In this document: positions 53,801-61,702 of the stretch, in pieces
How the letters are laid out: each line of letters opens with the position of its first letter
How positions within the stretch are numbered: position 1 is the first letter of the stretch
NCBI GenBank assembly: GCA_964491605.1
Contig: CAZBGY010000002.1
Coordinates: 1-64,000, forward strand
From: DRYS01 sp964491605
GTDB taxonomy: Archaea > Thermoproteota > CALKCG01 > B24 > DRYS01
DNA length: 64,000 bases
Direction of reading: 5' to 3'
Position numbers and translations under genes: made by a program
Notes under the pieces: generated by a model
Seen by the model: only the letters and a program-made list of their open reading frames with translations
What the model was told of the DNA's origin: nothing
Databases searched by the model: none

Positions 53801-55507
53801 CCTATATCCACACCTATATTTGAAGGATATAGTTGCAGGCTTCAAATAACTGATGTAGACGTTACTAGAACGGATCTAACGACGGAGTTGATTCGTGCGA
53901 AGTATAAGCCTATCATAGATGTAGGGAATCCGCCGATCTTAATATCGATCGATTCACCGACAACAGTAGAGGTCGATGAAGAGTTAGAGTTTAAAGTAGA
54001 GCTAACATCTCTATCGGATCTACGTAATGTAACGGTTTCTCTAGAATCGCATACGCTATATATGGAGAGCCGGAATGTAACATCGAAAATTTTAGATCGC
54101 ATCACCTACGGATCGCCATGTAATCTAGTATGGTACTTAAAGTTCACTAGGGAGGGTAATTATCTGCTGATAGTCTATGCAAATTCGTCTGCCGGTGGTA
54201 GCTACGCGTATTTCCCGATAACCGTTAGGTTACCGTACCTACTACCCTTCATAGATACTACGTTTAGAGTAATCGATTATGATGGGAATTCCAGTATACC
54301 GAATAGGTATCCTGTATCCTTAATCATCGAATCCATGGAGTATGAAAGGAAGATTTCAATTTTAAGATCGAATGAAACTGGATACTGTAGGACGAAACTC
54401 AACCCAGGATCGTATAGCGTTAAGGTTCTAACCTACTCTAAACTTATAGGTTATTGGGAGGGGTTAATCGAGAATAGCGGTGTGATACCTATATGTACGT
54501 GGGCATACGATGTAGGGATCGAGATCGTAGATCCGATGGGAAAGCCTCTACCTAACTTATTAGTAGTACTCGTATCCAGCGATGAACAGCGGATAACTTA
54601 CGCTAACACGACTGGGATAGATGGATGGGCAAGGATAGAGAACGTCTTCAACGGCACGTATACGGTCTATGTTGTAGGAGGGCTAGGTGAGATATTCCTA
54701 CAACAATATATCGATGTACAGAGGGATGAAGCTGTCTTCAGGCTATCCCTAATAACCCTTAACGTGAAGGTTAGGATATTAGATCTAGAGAACGACCCGT
54801 TATACAACGCGACGGTATACTTCATAGAGTCGGAGAAGGGTATAATGCGTGTAGGGTATACCGATAGTCATGGTTATACAACATTCTACTATATACCGTC
54901 CGGTACATACTCTATAAGGGTGGAATATCTAGGTGAGCTCGTATATTCGCAGGATTCTGTAGAGGTAGCTGAAGAGGTTGAAGAGATTAAAGTGGTAGCA
55001 GCGGTAGCTTCTCTAACCGTCATCCCGTTGGATATATGGTTGAATCCGTTGAAAGATAGCGTAGTGGAAATTACCCATATGAGAGTTGTGACGACACCGC
55101 TATATAAATTCGAGGAGAAGGTATTCACGTTAAGATTCGAGCAGAAGGATGCTGGAAGCGTAGTTATCAAGCTTCCGCTCAACCGTATATATGAAGTACA
55201 TGTATCGAGCGGACTCTATGAATATAGGGATAGGATAGAGTTTACAGAGTCTACAAGTCTCGCCGCTAGATGCGGGTTCATACTAAGCTTATGGGGATAC
55301 ATAGGCGTCTTTATAGGAGTATGGATGGCTTTAGGTATCGTATGGAGGCATAGAACTAGAGAGGTTTCGGCAGAATATTCTAAATTGAAGAGTATGCTTA
55401 GTAAACTCGAGAAACTCTATGCAAACGGCGAAATAGAGGAGAAGATATATAGGAAGCTGAAAGCAGAATATACCGAGAAGCTTAGAAGGCTTGCTAGGGA
55501 GGGATAG
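50834..55507 (+). CDS. Giant surface protein with a duplicated ~630-residue ectodomain and cytosolic SHOCT-like tail
   Basis: 1557 residues. Signal peptide at 1-24, then PPPPP linker and two tandem copies of one large unit: residues about 52-683 and 685-1315. Matching points are NNTLPID / NNTLPVD, AINGSISL / AINGSLRL, PFQILDEKFY / PFQIIEAEYY, VIDPIAGFPG / LIDPTWGFPN, and FKDVFNGTYRL / IENVFNGTYTV. Each unit ends in a carboxypeptidase-regulatory-like (CNA-B-like) beta domain; further such domains fill 1315-1480. A membrane helix lies near 1483-1504 and a cytosolic tail LYANGEIEEKIYRKLKAEY near 1528-1546. Many N-x-S/T sequons suggest glycosylation. The first copy is much more AT-rich than the second. 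Large-domain family unrecognised. Confidence 0.8.
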   Translation: MKQIYISLLITIILMSTFLASFHAQYYQPYVWINPPPPPIDVEKTYMGYKSRSIIVNNTLPIDLSYEPIFLDVEFSYGEAINGSISLKNSEGLPIPFQILDEKFYSGTPYYKALRLVFLASITKNNAEKFILEYSATKKNLYTYDLKSDLITNENNISINVENNFYNVKIRKNSTQGIEWLSMKGVDNNVIDPIAGFPGIYLYSQDVGTVTNDRFVNSNVWITVNGTLVSEVHYNGTYDSILSEGGFRFFAYNPTIIYEGMLHSNTFSKFKFVYPLYFAIPKGAFTKLYLYNSNVEVDLTSVKGRISYKPSNIIYLYNDIYGFLIFFQSIDFTISRLIVQSEATDYILLAFQANSSTIPSSGSIKYKSVFRFMHGKPAKEYFDSLLSLFVQRLKIDIEKPFAKIEAEVPLSIIVDDIIDLKVTIVCYERMRNLWLNATCYRLEDNLKPYSNLTVTYIGELKRDNVKRYSWNLRFDKEGLYLVAILLYNQANVSYAFVQLNVTLPSIMPYVNLKIQLLDFDEENKIDNSLGIISIRLEGLTSRNIYTSSVNNSGFTEIRVYPDLYRAVILLENVSIGEAVISAYRSTFVNIKCLLYDFKLKVLGWGGVPLPDSIVILNLLGNFSKSIIYRNVTDASGIAIFKDVFNGTYRLDVISRTGSILASFQIDINRDDMIYELLVERVVEEENYIEIHVNNTLPVDYRREYVEVEALFSFGIAINGSLRLMSDNMYLIPFQIIEAEYYPDTGYYKRVKIIFPIDIDKYENKTLKLYYSRSKPKQMYNITSDLKISENINDTYVIIENSFYKAYVKINSTVGICKLISKIGKVNLIDPTWGFPNLRLILANGSTIDLVSLREVYNWRLIEGPLMVEVRYRSVYGKLWFDVAIRFYSYTPYIDSEVYVNCTETGTIMPIHILLPKNLFQKCYTYNTTEELEIAKAGLGISTPTSDLVYLSAPGLGKGLIVYLKPAISISRIIIKSDLPSYDLIAFQRAPISTPIFEGYSCRLQITDVDVTRTDLTTELIRAKYKPIIDVGNPPILISIDSPTTVEVDEELEFKVELTSLSDLRNVTVSLESHTLYMESRNVTSKILDRITYGSPCNLVWYLKFTREGNYLLIVYANSSAGGSYAYFPITVRLPYLLPFIDTTFRVIDYDGNSSIPNRYPVSLIIESMEYERKISILRSNETGYCRTKLNPGSYSVKVLTYSKLIGYWEGLIENSGVIPICTWAYDVGIEIVDPMGKPLPNLLVVLVSSDEQRITYANTTGIDGWARIENVFNGTYTVYVVGGLGEIFLQQYIDVQRDEAVFRLSLITLNVKVRILDLENDPLYNATVYFIESEKGIMRVGYTDSHGYTTFYYIPSGTYSIRVEYLGELVYSQDSVEVAEEVEEIKVVAAVASLTVIPLDIWLNPLKDSVVEITHMRVVTTPLYKFEEKVFTLRFEQKDAGSVVIKLPLNRIYEVHVSSGLYEYRDRIEFTESTSLAARCGFILSLWGYIGVFIGVWMALGIVWRHRTREVSAEYSKLKSMLSKLEKLYANGEIEEKIYRKLKAEYTEKLRRLAREG

Positions 55508-55510
55508 ATA

Positions 55511-58500
55511 ATGCCTCGGAGAAGATTACTTCTATTAATATTAGCAGTATTTCACCTTATATTCCAATTAAACTTCATCGTCTACGCTTCCGATGAGGCT
55601 AAGACCACGGAATATGTAATCAGAGTGCTTGCCGTTAATGCTATAGGAGGGGCTCCTATACCGTACCTACATCTAAAACTAGATTTTCCAACTCTAACCA
55701 TAGATGATTTAACTAACGGGTCAGGATACATAGAGTATAGATTAGCCGTAAACAACTCCATCACCCCTCCATCGTTGAGAGGTTTAACGGTATATGGAGA
55801 CTACATAGTTACAGGTATACAAAAGTTCAAAGTGGAGAATGTTAAGCATACAGCTACTAGGATCGGGGATGAAACAATATATACAGGGTTAAACATGGAT
55901 CCCGAGGTATTATCAGAGCGTAATAGAACTGTCTATAGATTCATATTAACGTTAGCTAAAGCTAAGCTTGTAAACGTAAGTTGCGTAGATCCATTTTCAA
56001 ACTATAATAACCCGGTTAAATTGAATCTAATAGTAGAACCGAGCGCGATACCGGTAGGGATCCCAGCAGGCTATCCAACCTATGAGAGTATATACTTCGT
56101 ACCGATAGATTACCCTGTAAGATTGGCTATCTCAAAGATGATGGGTAGGGTTATCTATAGAGGGTATACCACCACCGTAACGATAAGAGAGGGAGATAGC
56201 CTAGTAAACTGGATGAAAATCTATACTTTCGATAGCCTTAACGATTGGATAACTAGAACACTTGATAAAGTGGAATGGTATTCTAAGGTAGGTTTAGATC
56301 TATACGATGAGGGGAGGGAAGCTGAACTCATAAGATCATACTTATCGTATCTAGATATATTATTCGATAGGAGGGATTATCGTGAAGCTATGTTTACGAT
56401 AAGCATAGTACAGAATAAACTTATGGATCTGGATTGGAAGCTTGGTACTCAGGATAGGATGGTAGTCTTGGGGGTATTCTTAGCTTTAGCATTTTCATAT
56501 GGGTTCTCGACGTTAATACTACATTTAACCGTTAAGAAAGAGAAGGCTAGGTTCCCGCTTCACATAGCTTTATTCTTCATATTCGCTTACATCTTCTTCT
56601 ACACTCTACCTGAACTTAGAGCAGGATTCATAATGTTCACTTCGTCGCTTCTAAGCGTAAAGATATCCTATATAGAGCCGATTTCTTCTATCATAGCATG
56701 CTTCTCAGCTGGAACTATAGCATTCATATCATTCTACATATTAGCTTTAATCGCATCATCCAGGGTGGAGCTACCTATAAATTTAGCGATAAGAAATCTG
56801 CAGAGTAGGATTCGACGCACATTATTGGTAGCTCTAAGTATAGCCGTTGTGGTAGGAGCCTGCATATCCTTTATTCGAGTAGTAGGTGTGCATGGCGTCG
56901 TAGAGACTGGTAGAGAACCATCCGATACTATACTAGGGAAATTCATAGCTTTATACGCAGATATCTACGAGAAACGATTCATAACCCAAGATATGGTGGT
57001 ATGGTTTGAAACACAAGAGTGGATTTCGAATATATCCTACTGCATGGCTACTATAGACTTCTCGTTTGAAAGAGCGGTGAGCACAGAAGCTGAAATAGTT
57101 TATGGCGATATGAGCTGGAGGATGATAAAAGTATATAGTATAGATCCAGAAGCTTTTGCGAAGCTTTATAAGCTTAACACATATACGCTGGGAGGATATC
57201 TACTGTCGAATGAGTCAGCAGCCTTAATACCTTCAACGCTAGGTATACCGATAGGGGAAACTATACAAGTTAACTTACTCCTACTTGGCGAGGATATTAT
57301 ACGTATACCATTGGGTAGGGTGAAGGTTAAAGGCTTATTCAACCCAGGAGCTTTATCCGAAGTTAAAAGGTTTGATGGAAAGCCTATGTTCGAGAACCCG
57401 GATTATACGGTTATAGTTTCGATGAATAGTCTACCGACAGTGGTAGCTGGTATAAAGGCTTTCGATATACCATGGCTATTCGTAATACCTAAAGATGAGG
57501 TTTTAGATTTAGCTGAGAAGGCGGAGGAGATTGTCCATCTATTCGGCTGCGATGTATGCGTACCTGTGGATGGATATCTCGTATCGTATGAGGAGGTTCA
57601 TATGTATAGATTTGTAGGTTTAAGCGGTGTAATCGTGCCCATAGCTATAGTATGTTTAATGGTATATCTCACCATGTACTCGACTATATATGAGAGGGGT
57701 AGGGATCTTAAAGTCCTAGCGGTGTTAGGTGGTACACCCAGATCTATAACTAATATACTTCTAACCGAGGGGGTGATCCTAGGTTTATTCTCCAGCTTCA
57801 TAGGATACTTCGGAACATACCTGGTATACCTACTGCTAGATAGGATATCGATGATAGCTTCTACTCTTGGATACTGGAAATTAACGAGTTTGATAAGCTT
57901 AGAGTCTATACCGTGGGGGGCTCACACAATACTACTATCCCTAATCATAGGAACGATAATACCCCTACTATCAGTCTATCTTTCAACCGTGAGAGCAAAA
58001 AATATAGCTCTCGTTAGTAGGGAATCTAGGAGAAGCGTGGAGAGAGATCTTAGGATCATAGGTGAGAGGGGGGAGTTCCCGCTACCGATAAGGACTACGA
58101 TGTTTGAGGGTGATCTCCTCTACGTGTATTTCGAGGAATTATTCTCGACTAAACTCAAGTCTATAAAGGCTCCAGGACAACTATTCCAGGATGGAACCTT
58201 CGAGTTCAGATTCCCGATACTCTCCGAAGCTCAACTTGCGATAAACTGTAGGCTTATAGGCGTTAGGAGGGATGAGACTATATATCCGATAATAGAGTTT
58301 CCAGCAGAATTTAGAGGATCGAAAGCCCTCCACGAGTTTCTATACAAGCTTGAAAAGCTTAGCTTAGGCTACACTGTATGGAAAGAATCTAAATTGAAAA
58401 TAAAGATAGTGAGGACAGCTCCTACGAAGAAGGAGAGAACACCTGAGGATATACTAGCGGAGGTTAAGCTTATAGAAGATGAGATCAAGCTTGTAAGGAG

Positions 58501-58870
58501 TAAACTAGATAGATTGGAGTCCATGAGACCTAAAGTTTCATCTGCGATATACGAGGAGTATCGTGGGAAGTACACGGCGCAGATAGAGGAGCTTATGAGG
58601 AAGCTTAGACCTCTAGCTCTAGAGCTTGAACCATACTATGATATCCTATTAGATGAGGTTAAAAGGATAGGTTTAGAATTGGAGAAGCTTGATGTTGCGA
58701 GGAATCTCGGGGAGCTTAGCGAGGAGGAGTACATGGAGAGAGCCTCACCGCTAGAAGAGCAATTGAAGAGTATTAATCTTAGGATAGTGGAGCTTGATAA
58801 TCTATTTAAAGAGTTGAAGTTACCGAGGGGTATGAGAACATTAACTAGTAAACGTAGTGGAGAAACCTAA
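55511..58870 (+). CDS. FtsX/MacB-type ABC permease with N-terminal ectodomain and C-terminal cytosolic helical domain
   Basis: 1119 residues. Signal or anchor at 1-25, an ectodomain to about 320 starting with a CNA-B-like domain, then three membrane helices. From residue 427 it follows the FtsX/MacB plan: AIRNLQSRIRRTLLVALSIA (amphipathic helix and first FtsX helix), an extracytoplasmic core of about 240 residues, then YERGRDLKVLAVLGGTPRSI and the last three helices. The cytosolic end (about 835-1119) has an unknown alpha/beta part and SHOCT-like helices at 1009-1035 and 1065-1084. Three bases follow the surface-protein gene. Such permeases need an ABC ATPase, absent here. Mechanotransmission rather than transport is typical of the family. 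Confidence 0.8.
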   Translation: MPRRRLLLLILAVFHLIFQLNFIVYASDEAKTTEYVIRVLAVNAIGGAPIPYLHLKLDFPTLTIDDLTNGSGYIEYRLAVNNSITPPSLRGLTVYGDYIVTGIQKFKVENVKHTATRIGDETIYTGLNMDPEVLSERNRTVYRFILTLAKAKLVNVSCVDPFSNYNNPVKLNLIVEPSAIPVGIPAGYPTYESIYFVPIDYPVRLAISKMMGRVIYRGYTTTVTIREGDSLVNWMKIYTFDSLNDWITRTLDKVEWYSKVGLDLYDEGREAELIRSYLSYLDILFDRRDYREAMFTISIVQNKLMDLDWKLGTQDRMVVLGVFLALAFSYGFSTLILHLTVKKEKARFPLHIALFFIFAYIFFYTLPELRAGFIMFTSSLLSVKISYIEPISSIIACFSAGTIAFISFYILALIASSRVELPINLAIRNLQSRIRRTLLVALSIAVVVGACISFIRVVGVHGVVETGREPSDTILGKFIALYADIYEKRFITQDMVVWFETQEWISNISYCMATIDFSFERAVSTEAEIVYGDMSWRMIKVYSIDPEAFAKLYKLNTYTLGGYLLSNESAALIPSTLGIPIGETIQVNLLLLGEDIIRIPLGRVKVKGLFNPGALSEVKRFDGKPMFENPDYTVIVSMNSLPTVVAGIKAFDIPWLFVIPKDEVLDLAEKAEEIVHLFGCDVCVPVDGYLVSYEEVHMYRFVGLSGVIVPIAIVCLMVYLTMYSTIYERGRDLKVLAVLGGTPRSITNILLTEGVILGLFSSFIGYFGTYLVYLLLDRISMIASTLGYWKLTSLISLESIPWGAHTILLSLIIGTIIPLLSVYLSTVRAKNIALVSRESRRSVERDLRIIGERGEFPLPIRTTMFEGDLLYVYFEELFSTKLKSIKAPGQLFQDGTFEFRFPILSEAQLAINCRLIGVRRDETIYPIIEFPAEFRGSKALHEFLYKLEKLSLGYTVWKESKLKIKIVRTAPTKKERTPEDILAEVKLIEDEIKLVRSKLDRLESMRPKVSSAIYEEYRGKYTAQIEELMRKLRPLALELEPYYDILLDEVKRIGLELEKLDVARNLGELSEEEYMERASPLEEQLKSINLRIVELDNLFKELKLPRGMRTLTSKRSGET

Positions 58871-58912
58871 AAATTACCGATTAAAATCCAAATATTCTCT
58901 ACTGTAAACCTG

Positions 58913-59671
58913 CTATCTACCGAATTCTGATAGCATCGATCTAAAGGTTGAAGCTAAACCTCTCTGATCGCTCATTAATGCTATGAATCTAAACCCTTCC
59001 TCCGCATACTTCTTAGCCTGTTCGATGCTAAACGTATGTATACCCGGTGTTACACTATACTTTTCGCATACCTTTAAGACTTTATCCAAGGCTTCCCTAA
59101 ACTTCGGATGATCAAACATCGTAGGTATACCTAGGTTAACCGATAAATCCATGGGCCCTACGTAGGCTACATCTATACCTTCAACCGAAAGTATATCTTC
59201 GAGGTTATCTATAGCTTTAGCAGTCTCGATCTGCACTATCAATACAAGCTCCTCATCCTCAAACCTCCTATAGTAGTCTAGGAAGGGCCTCTCACCATAC
59301 CTTATACACCTCCTAGGACCCACCCCCCTAACACCTCTAGGGGGATACCTCACATATCTCACAGCCGCTTCAGCCTCCTCACGCGAATTAACCCATGGAA
59401 TAAGCACACCTTCAGCTCCTACATCTAAAACCCTCTTTATAACGACCATATCATTCCACGGTACTCTCACTATAGGCGTTATTTCACTACCCTTTAAAGG
59501 CATCATGAGAATCTCTAGATCGCTTACATCAAGTGGGGAATGCTCCATATCGAATACAAGCCAATCGAACGGTAGCGTCGAAAGGATATCTACTACATCT
59601 GGATGGTTTATAGTTATCCATGTACCTAAAGCCATCTCACCCTCCTTTAAAGCTTTCTTCAATCCCGCCAT
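58913..59671 (-). CDS. HpcH/HpaI-family aldolase, 2-keto-3-deoxy-sugar-acid aldolase-like
   Basis: 252 residues from the ATG at 59671. Class II aldolase residues are visible: the base in FDMEHSPLD, the metal pair E and D in VQIETAKAID and YVGPMDLSVNLG, and the RYPPRGVRGVGP loop as in RhmA and HpaI. It splits 2-keto-3-deoxy acids such as KDR (from L-rhamnonate) to pyruvate and an aldehyde. CTATATTTA about 25 bp upstream of this ATG is a good TATA box and rules out the longer frame, which would begin upstream of the promoter. Logical partner of the GH106-like enzyme and the enolase-type dehydratases. Confidence 0.87.
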   Translation of the reverse strand: MAGLKKALKEGEMALGTWITINHPDVVDILSTLPFDWLVFDMEHSPLDVSDLEILMMPLKGSEITPIVRVPWNDMVVIKRVLDVGAEGVLIPWVNSREEAEAAVRYVRYPPRGVRGVGPRRCIRYGERPFLDYYRRFEDEELVLIVQIETAKAIDNLEDILSVEGIDVAYVGPMDLSVNLGIPTMFDHPKFREALDKVLKVCEKYSVTPGIHTFSIEQAKKYAEEGFRFIALMSDQRGLASTFRSMLSEFGR

Positions 59672-59690
59672 AACCAACACCACGATAGGT

Positions 59691-59700
59691 AAATATAGCC
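59691..59700 (-). promoter_or_regulatory. TATA box for the aldolase gene
   Basis: On the minus strand GGCTATATTTA, ending about 20-29 bp before the ATG at 59671. Predicts a leaderless or almost leaderless transcript and helps choose the start. Confidence 0.45.
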
Positions 59701-59934
59701 TTAATATAACGATAGATAAATCTTCCGGTGAATGCATGCAGATCCTTCACGATATTCTCCGAAGGTACAATAGGTGATGGGATATTATGGAGACGATATT
59801 AGATCTCATCAGAAGTACTTCACTTTCCCCCACATAGGGTTATAACCATATTGGATGAGAGACGATCCTATGAGTAGCTAGGTAGGGTGAACCTATATAT
59901 TATCCATTCCGATATCTTCATTGGAGGGATGTAT

Positions 59935-60186
59935 ATGGTGCTAACAGAGCATGAATCCAAGCTACTACTAACTCTATCCTCTTCGAGCAGGCCTCAGATG
60001 ATATCTCAGCTAGTTAAGAGAAGTTTGATGAGCCCATCGACACTCTATAGAGCGGTCGAGGGTTTGTTAGAGAAGGGCCTTATAGCCGAGGATAGGAGTA
60101 GAGGTATAAGAGTTATAAGGCTTACGGATAAGGGTGGGCGTATCGCTAAGCTTTTAGAGGAGATAGAGAGGATAATCCATGAATGA
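59935..60186 (+). CDS. MarR/PadR-like winged-helix DNA-binding protein
   Basis: About 83 residues: one winged-helix domain with MISQLVKRSLMSPSTLYRAV as helices 2-3 and the wing DRSRGIRVIRLTDKGGR. No sensor domain, so it may bind a ligand through the dimer interface or act as a basal regulator. I chose ATG 59935, preceded by GGAGG at 59923-59927 and by a TATA-like CCTATATATT; a GTG at 59887 would put the promoter inside the gene. It precedes the hyp operon by 176 bp in the same direction and may regulate it. Confidence 0.75.
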   Translation: MVLTEHESKLLLTLSSSSRPQMISQLVKRSLMSPSTLYRAVEGLLEKGLIAEDRSRGIRVIRLTDKGGRIAKLLEEIERIIHE

Positions 60187-60362
60187 TATTATACTCATCC
60201 TCGAAAATCGATCGATCTGTATATACTTAATATGAATCGACGTGCGGGAATTTATATGCATACGCTGGATGCAAAACCGTTTGTAAGAGATTTTGATTAA
60301 AGCTTAATATCCGCGTAGATCTTGAAATAGATGTGAAAGCTATCGACGGCGGTAGACATGCG

Positions 60363-60623
60363 ATGTGTCTAGCGATACCTGGTCTAATTATCGAGATAGA
60401 TGGTGTTATCGGTAAAGTGGATTTCGGAGATGGTACTATCAGAAGAGTTAACCTTGCTCTACTCGAGGGAGTTAAGCCTGGAGATTACGTACTAGTACAT
60501 GCAGGTTATGCTATCCAAATCGTATCAAAAGATTATGCTCGTGAAACTTTAGAGTTATGGAGGAGGATTCTATCTATAGGGGAGGATCTAAATTCGAATA
60601 CCGTAGGGGATGATGATGAGTAA
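60363..60623 (+). CDS. hypC: Hydrogenase maturation chaperone HypC
   Basis: 86 residues from the ATG at 60363, so that the product begins MCLAIPG. The cysteine after the initiator is essential in HypC, which carries Fe(CN)2CO with HypD and delivers it to the [NiFe] hydrogenase large subunit. GKVDFGDGTIRRVNLALLEG and GDYVLVHAGYAIQ are characteristic. A GTG at 60333 would add ten residues and bury the essential Cys. TTTATATGC near 60251 might be the promoter. Overlaps hypB by 14 bp. Confidence 0.93.
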   Translation: MCLAIPGLIIEIDGVIGKVDFGDGTIRRVNLALLEGVKPGDYVLVHAGYAIQIVSKDYARETLELWRRILSIGEDLNSNTVGDDDE

Positions 60624-61290
60624 AATTATCGTGACGGAAGATGAAGGTGAGAAGCTCGATATAGAGTTGGAAGAGAGTATAACCGAGCGTAACAGGATAT
60701 TAGCTAATGAGAATCGCAGGATTCTAGATAGCTATAAGGTTAGAGCTATAGATGTTATGGGGGCTACAGGATCTGGAAAAACCACTTTAATACTACAGAT
60801 TTGCAGGAGGATTAAAGATAGGTATCGTATAGCTGTTATAAAGGGGGATTTGACCTCTAGCATAGATTCAGATATGATCATGAGAGAGGGGGTGGATTCT
60901 GTACAAGTTAACACAGGTAGAGAATGCCATCTTGATGCAAGCCAGATAAGAAGAGCTCTAGAAAAACTCGATTTATCCAATCTAGAAGTAATATTCATAG
61001 AGAACGTAGGTAACCTTATATGCCCAGCCGAGTTCCCGCTGGGTAGTCATAAACGCATAGTTGTGATAAGCGTAACGGAGGGCCCCTATACAGTCGTTAA
61101 GCATCCATTCATGTTTATGGATGCAGATATAGTCGTTATAAATAAGATGGATTTAACTGAAGCTATGAAGATAGACCCAGATAAACTTGTTCAAGATATA
61201 AGAAAAGTGAATCCCAGAGCTCATATAGTTAAAGCTATATGTCGAGATGGAGTAGGTATAGATGAAGTTATACGTGCTCTAGATTTGTAG
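60610..61290 (+). CDS. hypB: Hydrogenase nickel-insertion GTPase HypB
   Basis: 226 residues. The P-loop is GATGSGKTT, followed by VIKGDLTSSIDSDMI (switch I), NTGRECHLDA with the bridging nickel/zinc Cys-His pair, ENVGNLICPAEFPLG (Walker B region and second metal cysteine) and the guanine motif NKMD. HypB with HypA puts nickel into [NiFe] hydrogenase. No N-terminal histidine-rich nickel-storage stretch, as usual in archaea. Starts at one of three consecutive ATG codons inside the end of hypC. Confidence 0.96.
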   Translation: MMMSKIIVTEDEGEKLDIELEESITERNRILANENRRILDSYKVRAIDVMGATGSGKTTLILQICRRIKDRYRIAVIKGDLTSSIDSDMIMREGVDSVQVNTGRECHLDASQIRRALEKLDLSNLEVIFIENVGNLICPAEFPLGSHKRIVVISVTEGPYTVVKHPFMFMDADIVVINKMDLTEAMKIDPDKLVQDIRKVNPRAHIVKAICRDGVGIDEVIRALDL

Positions 61291-61325
61291 AGCAGCCCGA
61301 CCCCCATCATAGTAGGTGGATGTTT

Positions 61326-61700
61326 ATGCATGAATTCTCGATAGCATCCCAGATGGCGGATATAGTTCTAACAGAGGCTAGACGTAGGCATGCGAAGAAG
61401 GTATTAGAGGTTAGGGTGAGGATCGGGAGATTCTCGTTCGTTAACCCAGATCAGCTTAGATTCTCTCTAGAAGCTATAGCTGAAACAGAACCCCTCCTAG
61501 ACGGTGCACTATTCACCATCTCGGAGGAAGAGGCTATAGCCGAATGTATAGAATGCAGTTATAGATGGGAGATCGAGAGTGGAGATAATCCTTTATATCA
61601 TTACTTTCCACCTCTTGTTCGATGCCCTAGATGCGGTGGTATATCTAGGCTTATTAAAGGAAGAGATTGTATAGTCGAAGGTATACGTATCGAGGTTTAG
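61326..61700 (+). CDS. hypA: Hydrogenase nickel-delivery protein HypA
   Basis: 124 residues from the ATG at 61326, so that it begins MHEFSIA; His2 is the nickel ligand. The zinc site is made of the two CxxC motifs, CIEC and CPRC, separated by an insertion (YRWEIESGDNPLYHYFPP) that is longer than in bacterial HypA and typical of archaea. GGTGG at 61315-61319 gives the right spacing for this start rather than the ATG six bases upstream. Overlapped by nothing; hypD starts 3 bp after the stop. Confidence 0.94.
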   Translation: MHEFSIASQMADIVLTEARRRHAKKVLEVRVRIGRFSFVNPDQLRFSLEAIAETEPLLDGALFTISEEEAIAECIECSYRWEIESGDNPLYHYFPPLVRCPRCGGISRLIKGRDCIVEGIRIEV

Positions 61701-61702
61701 CT

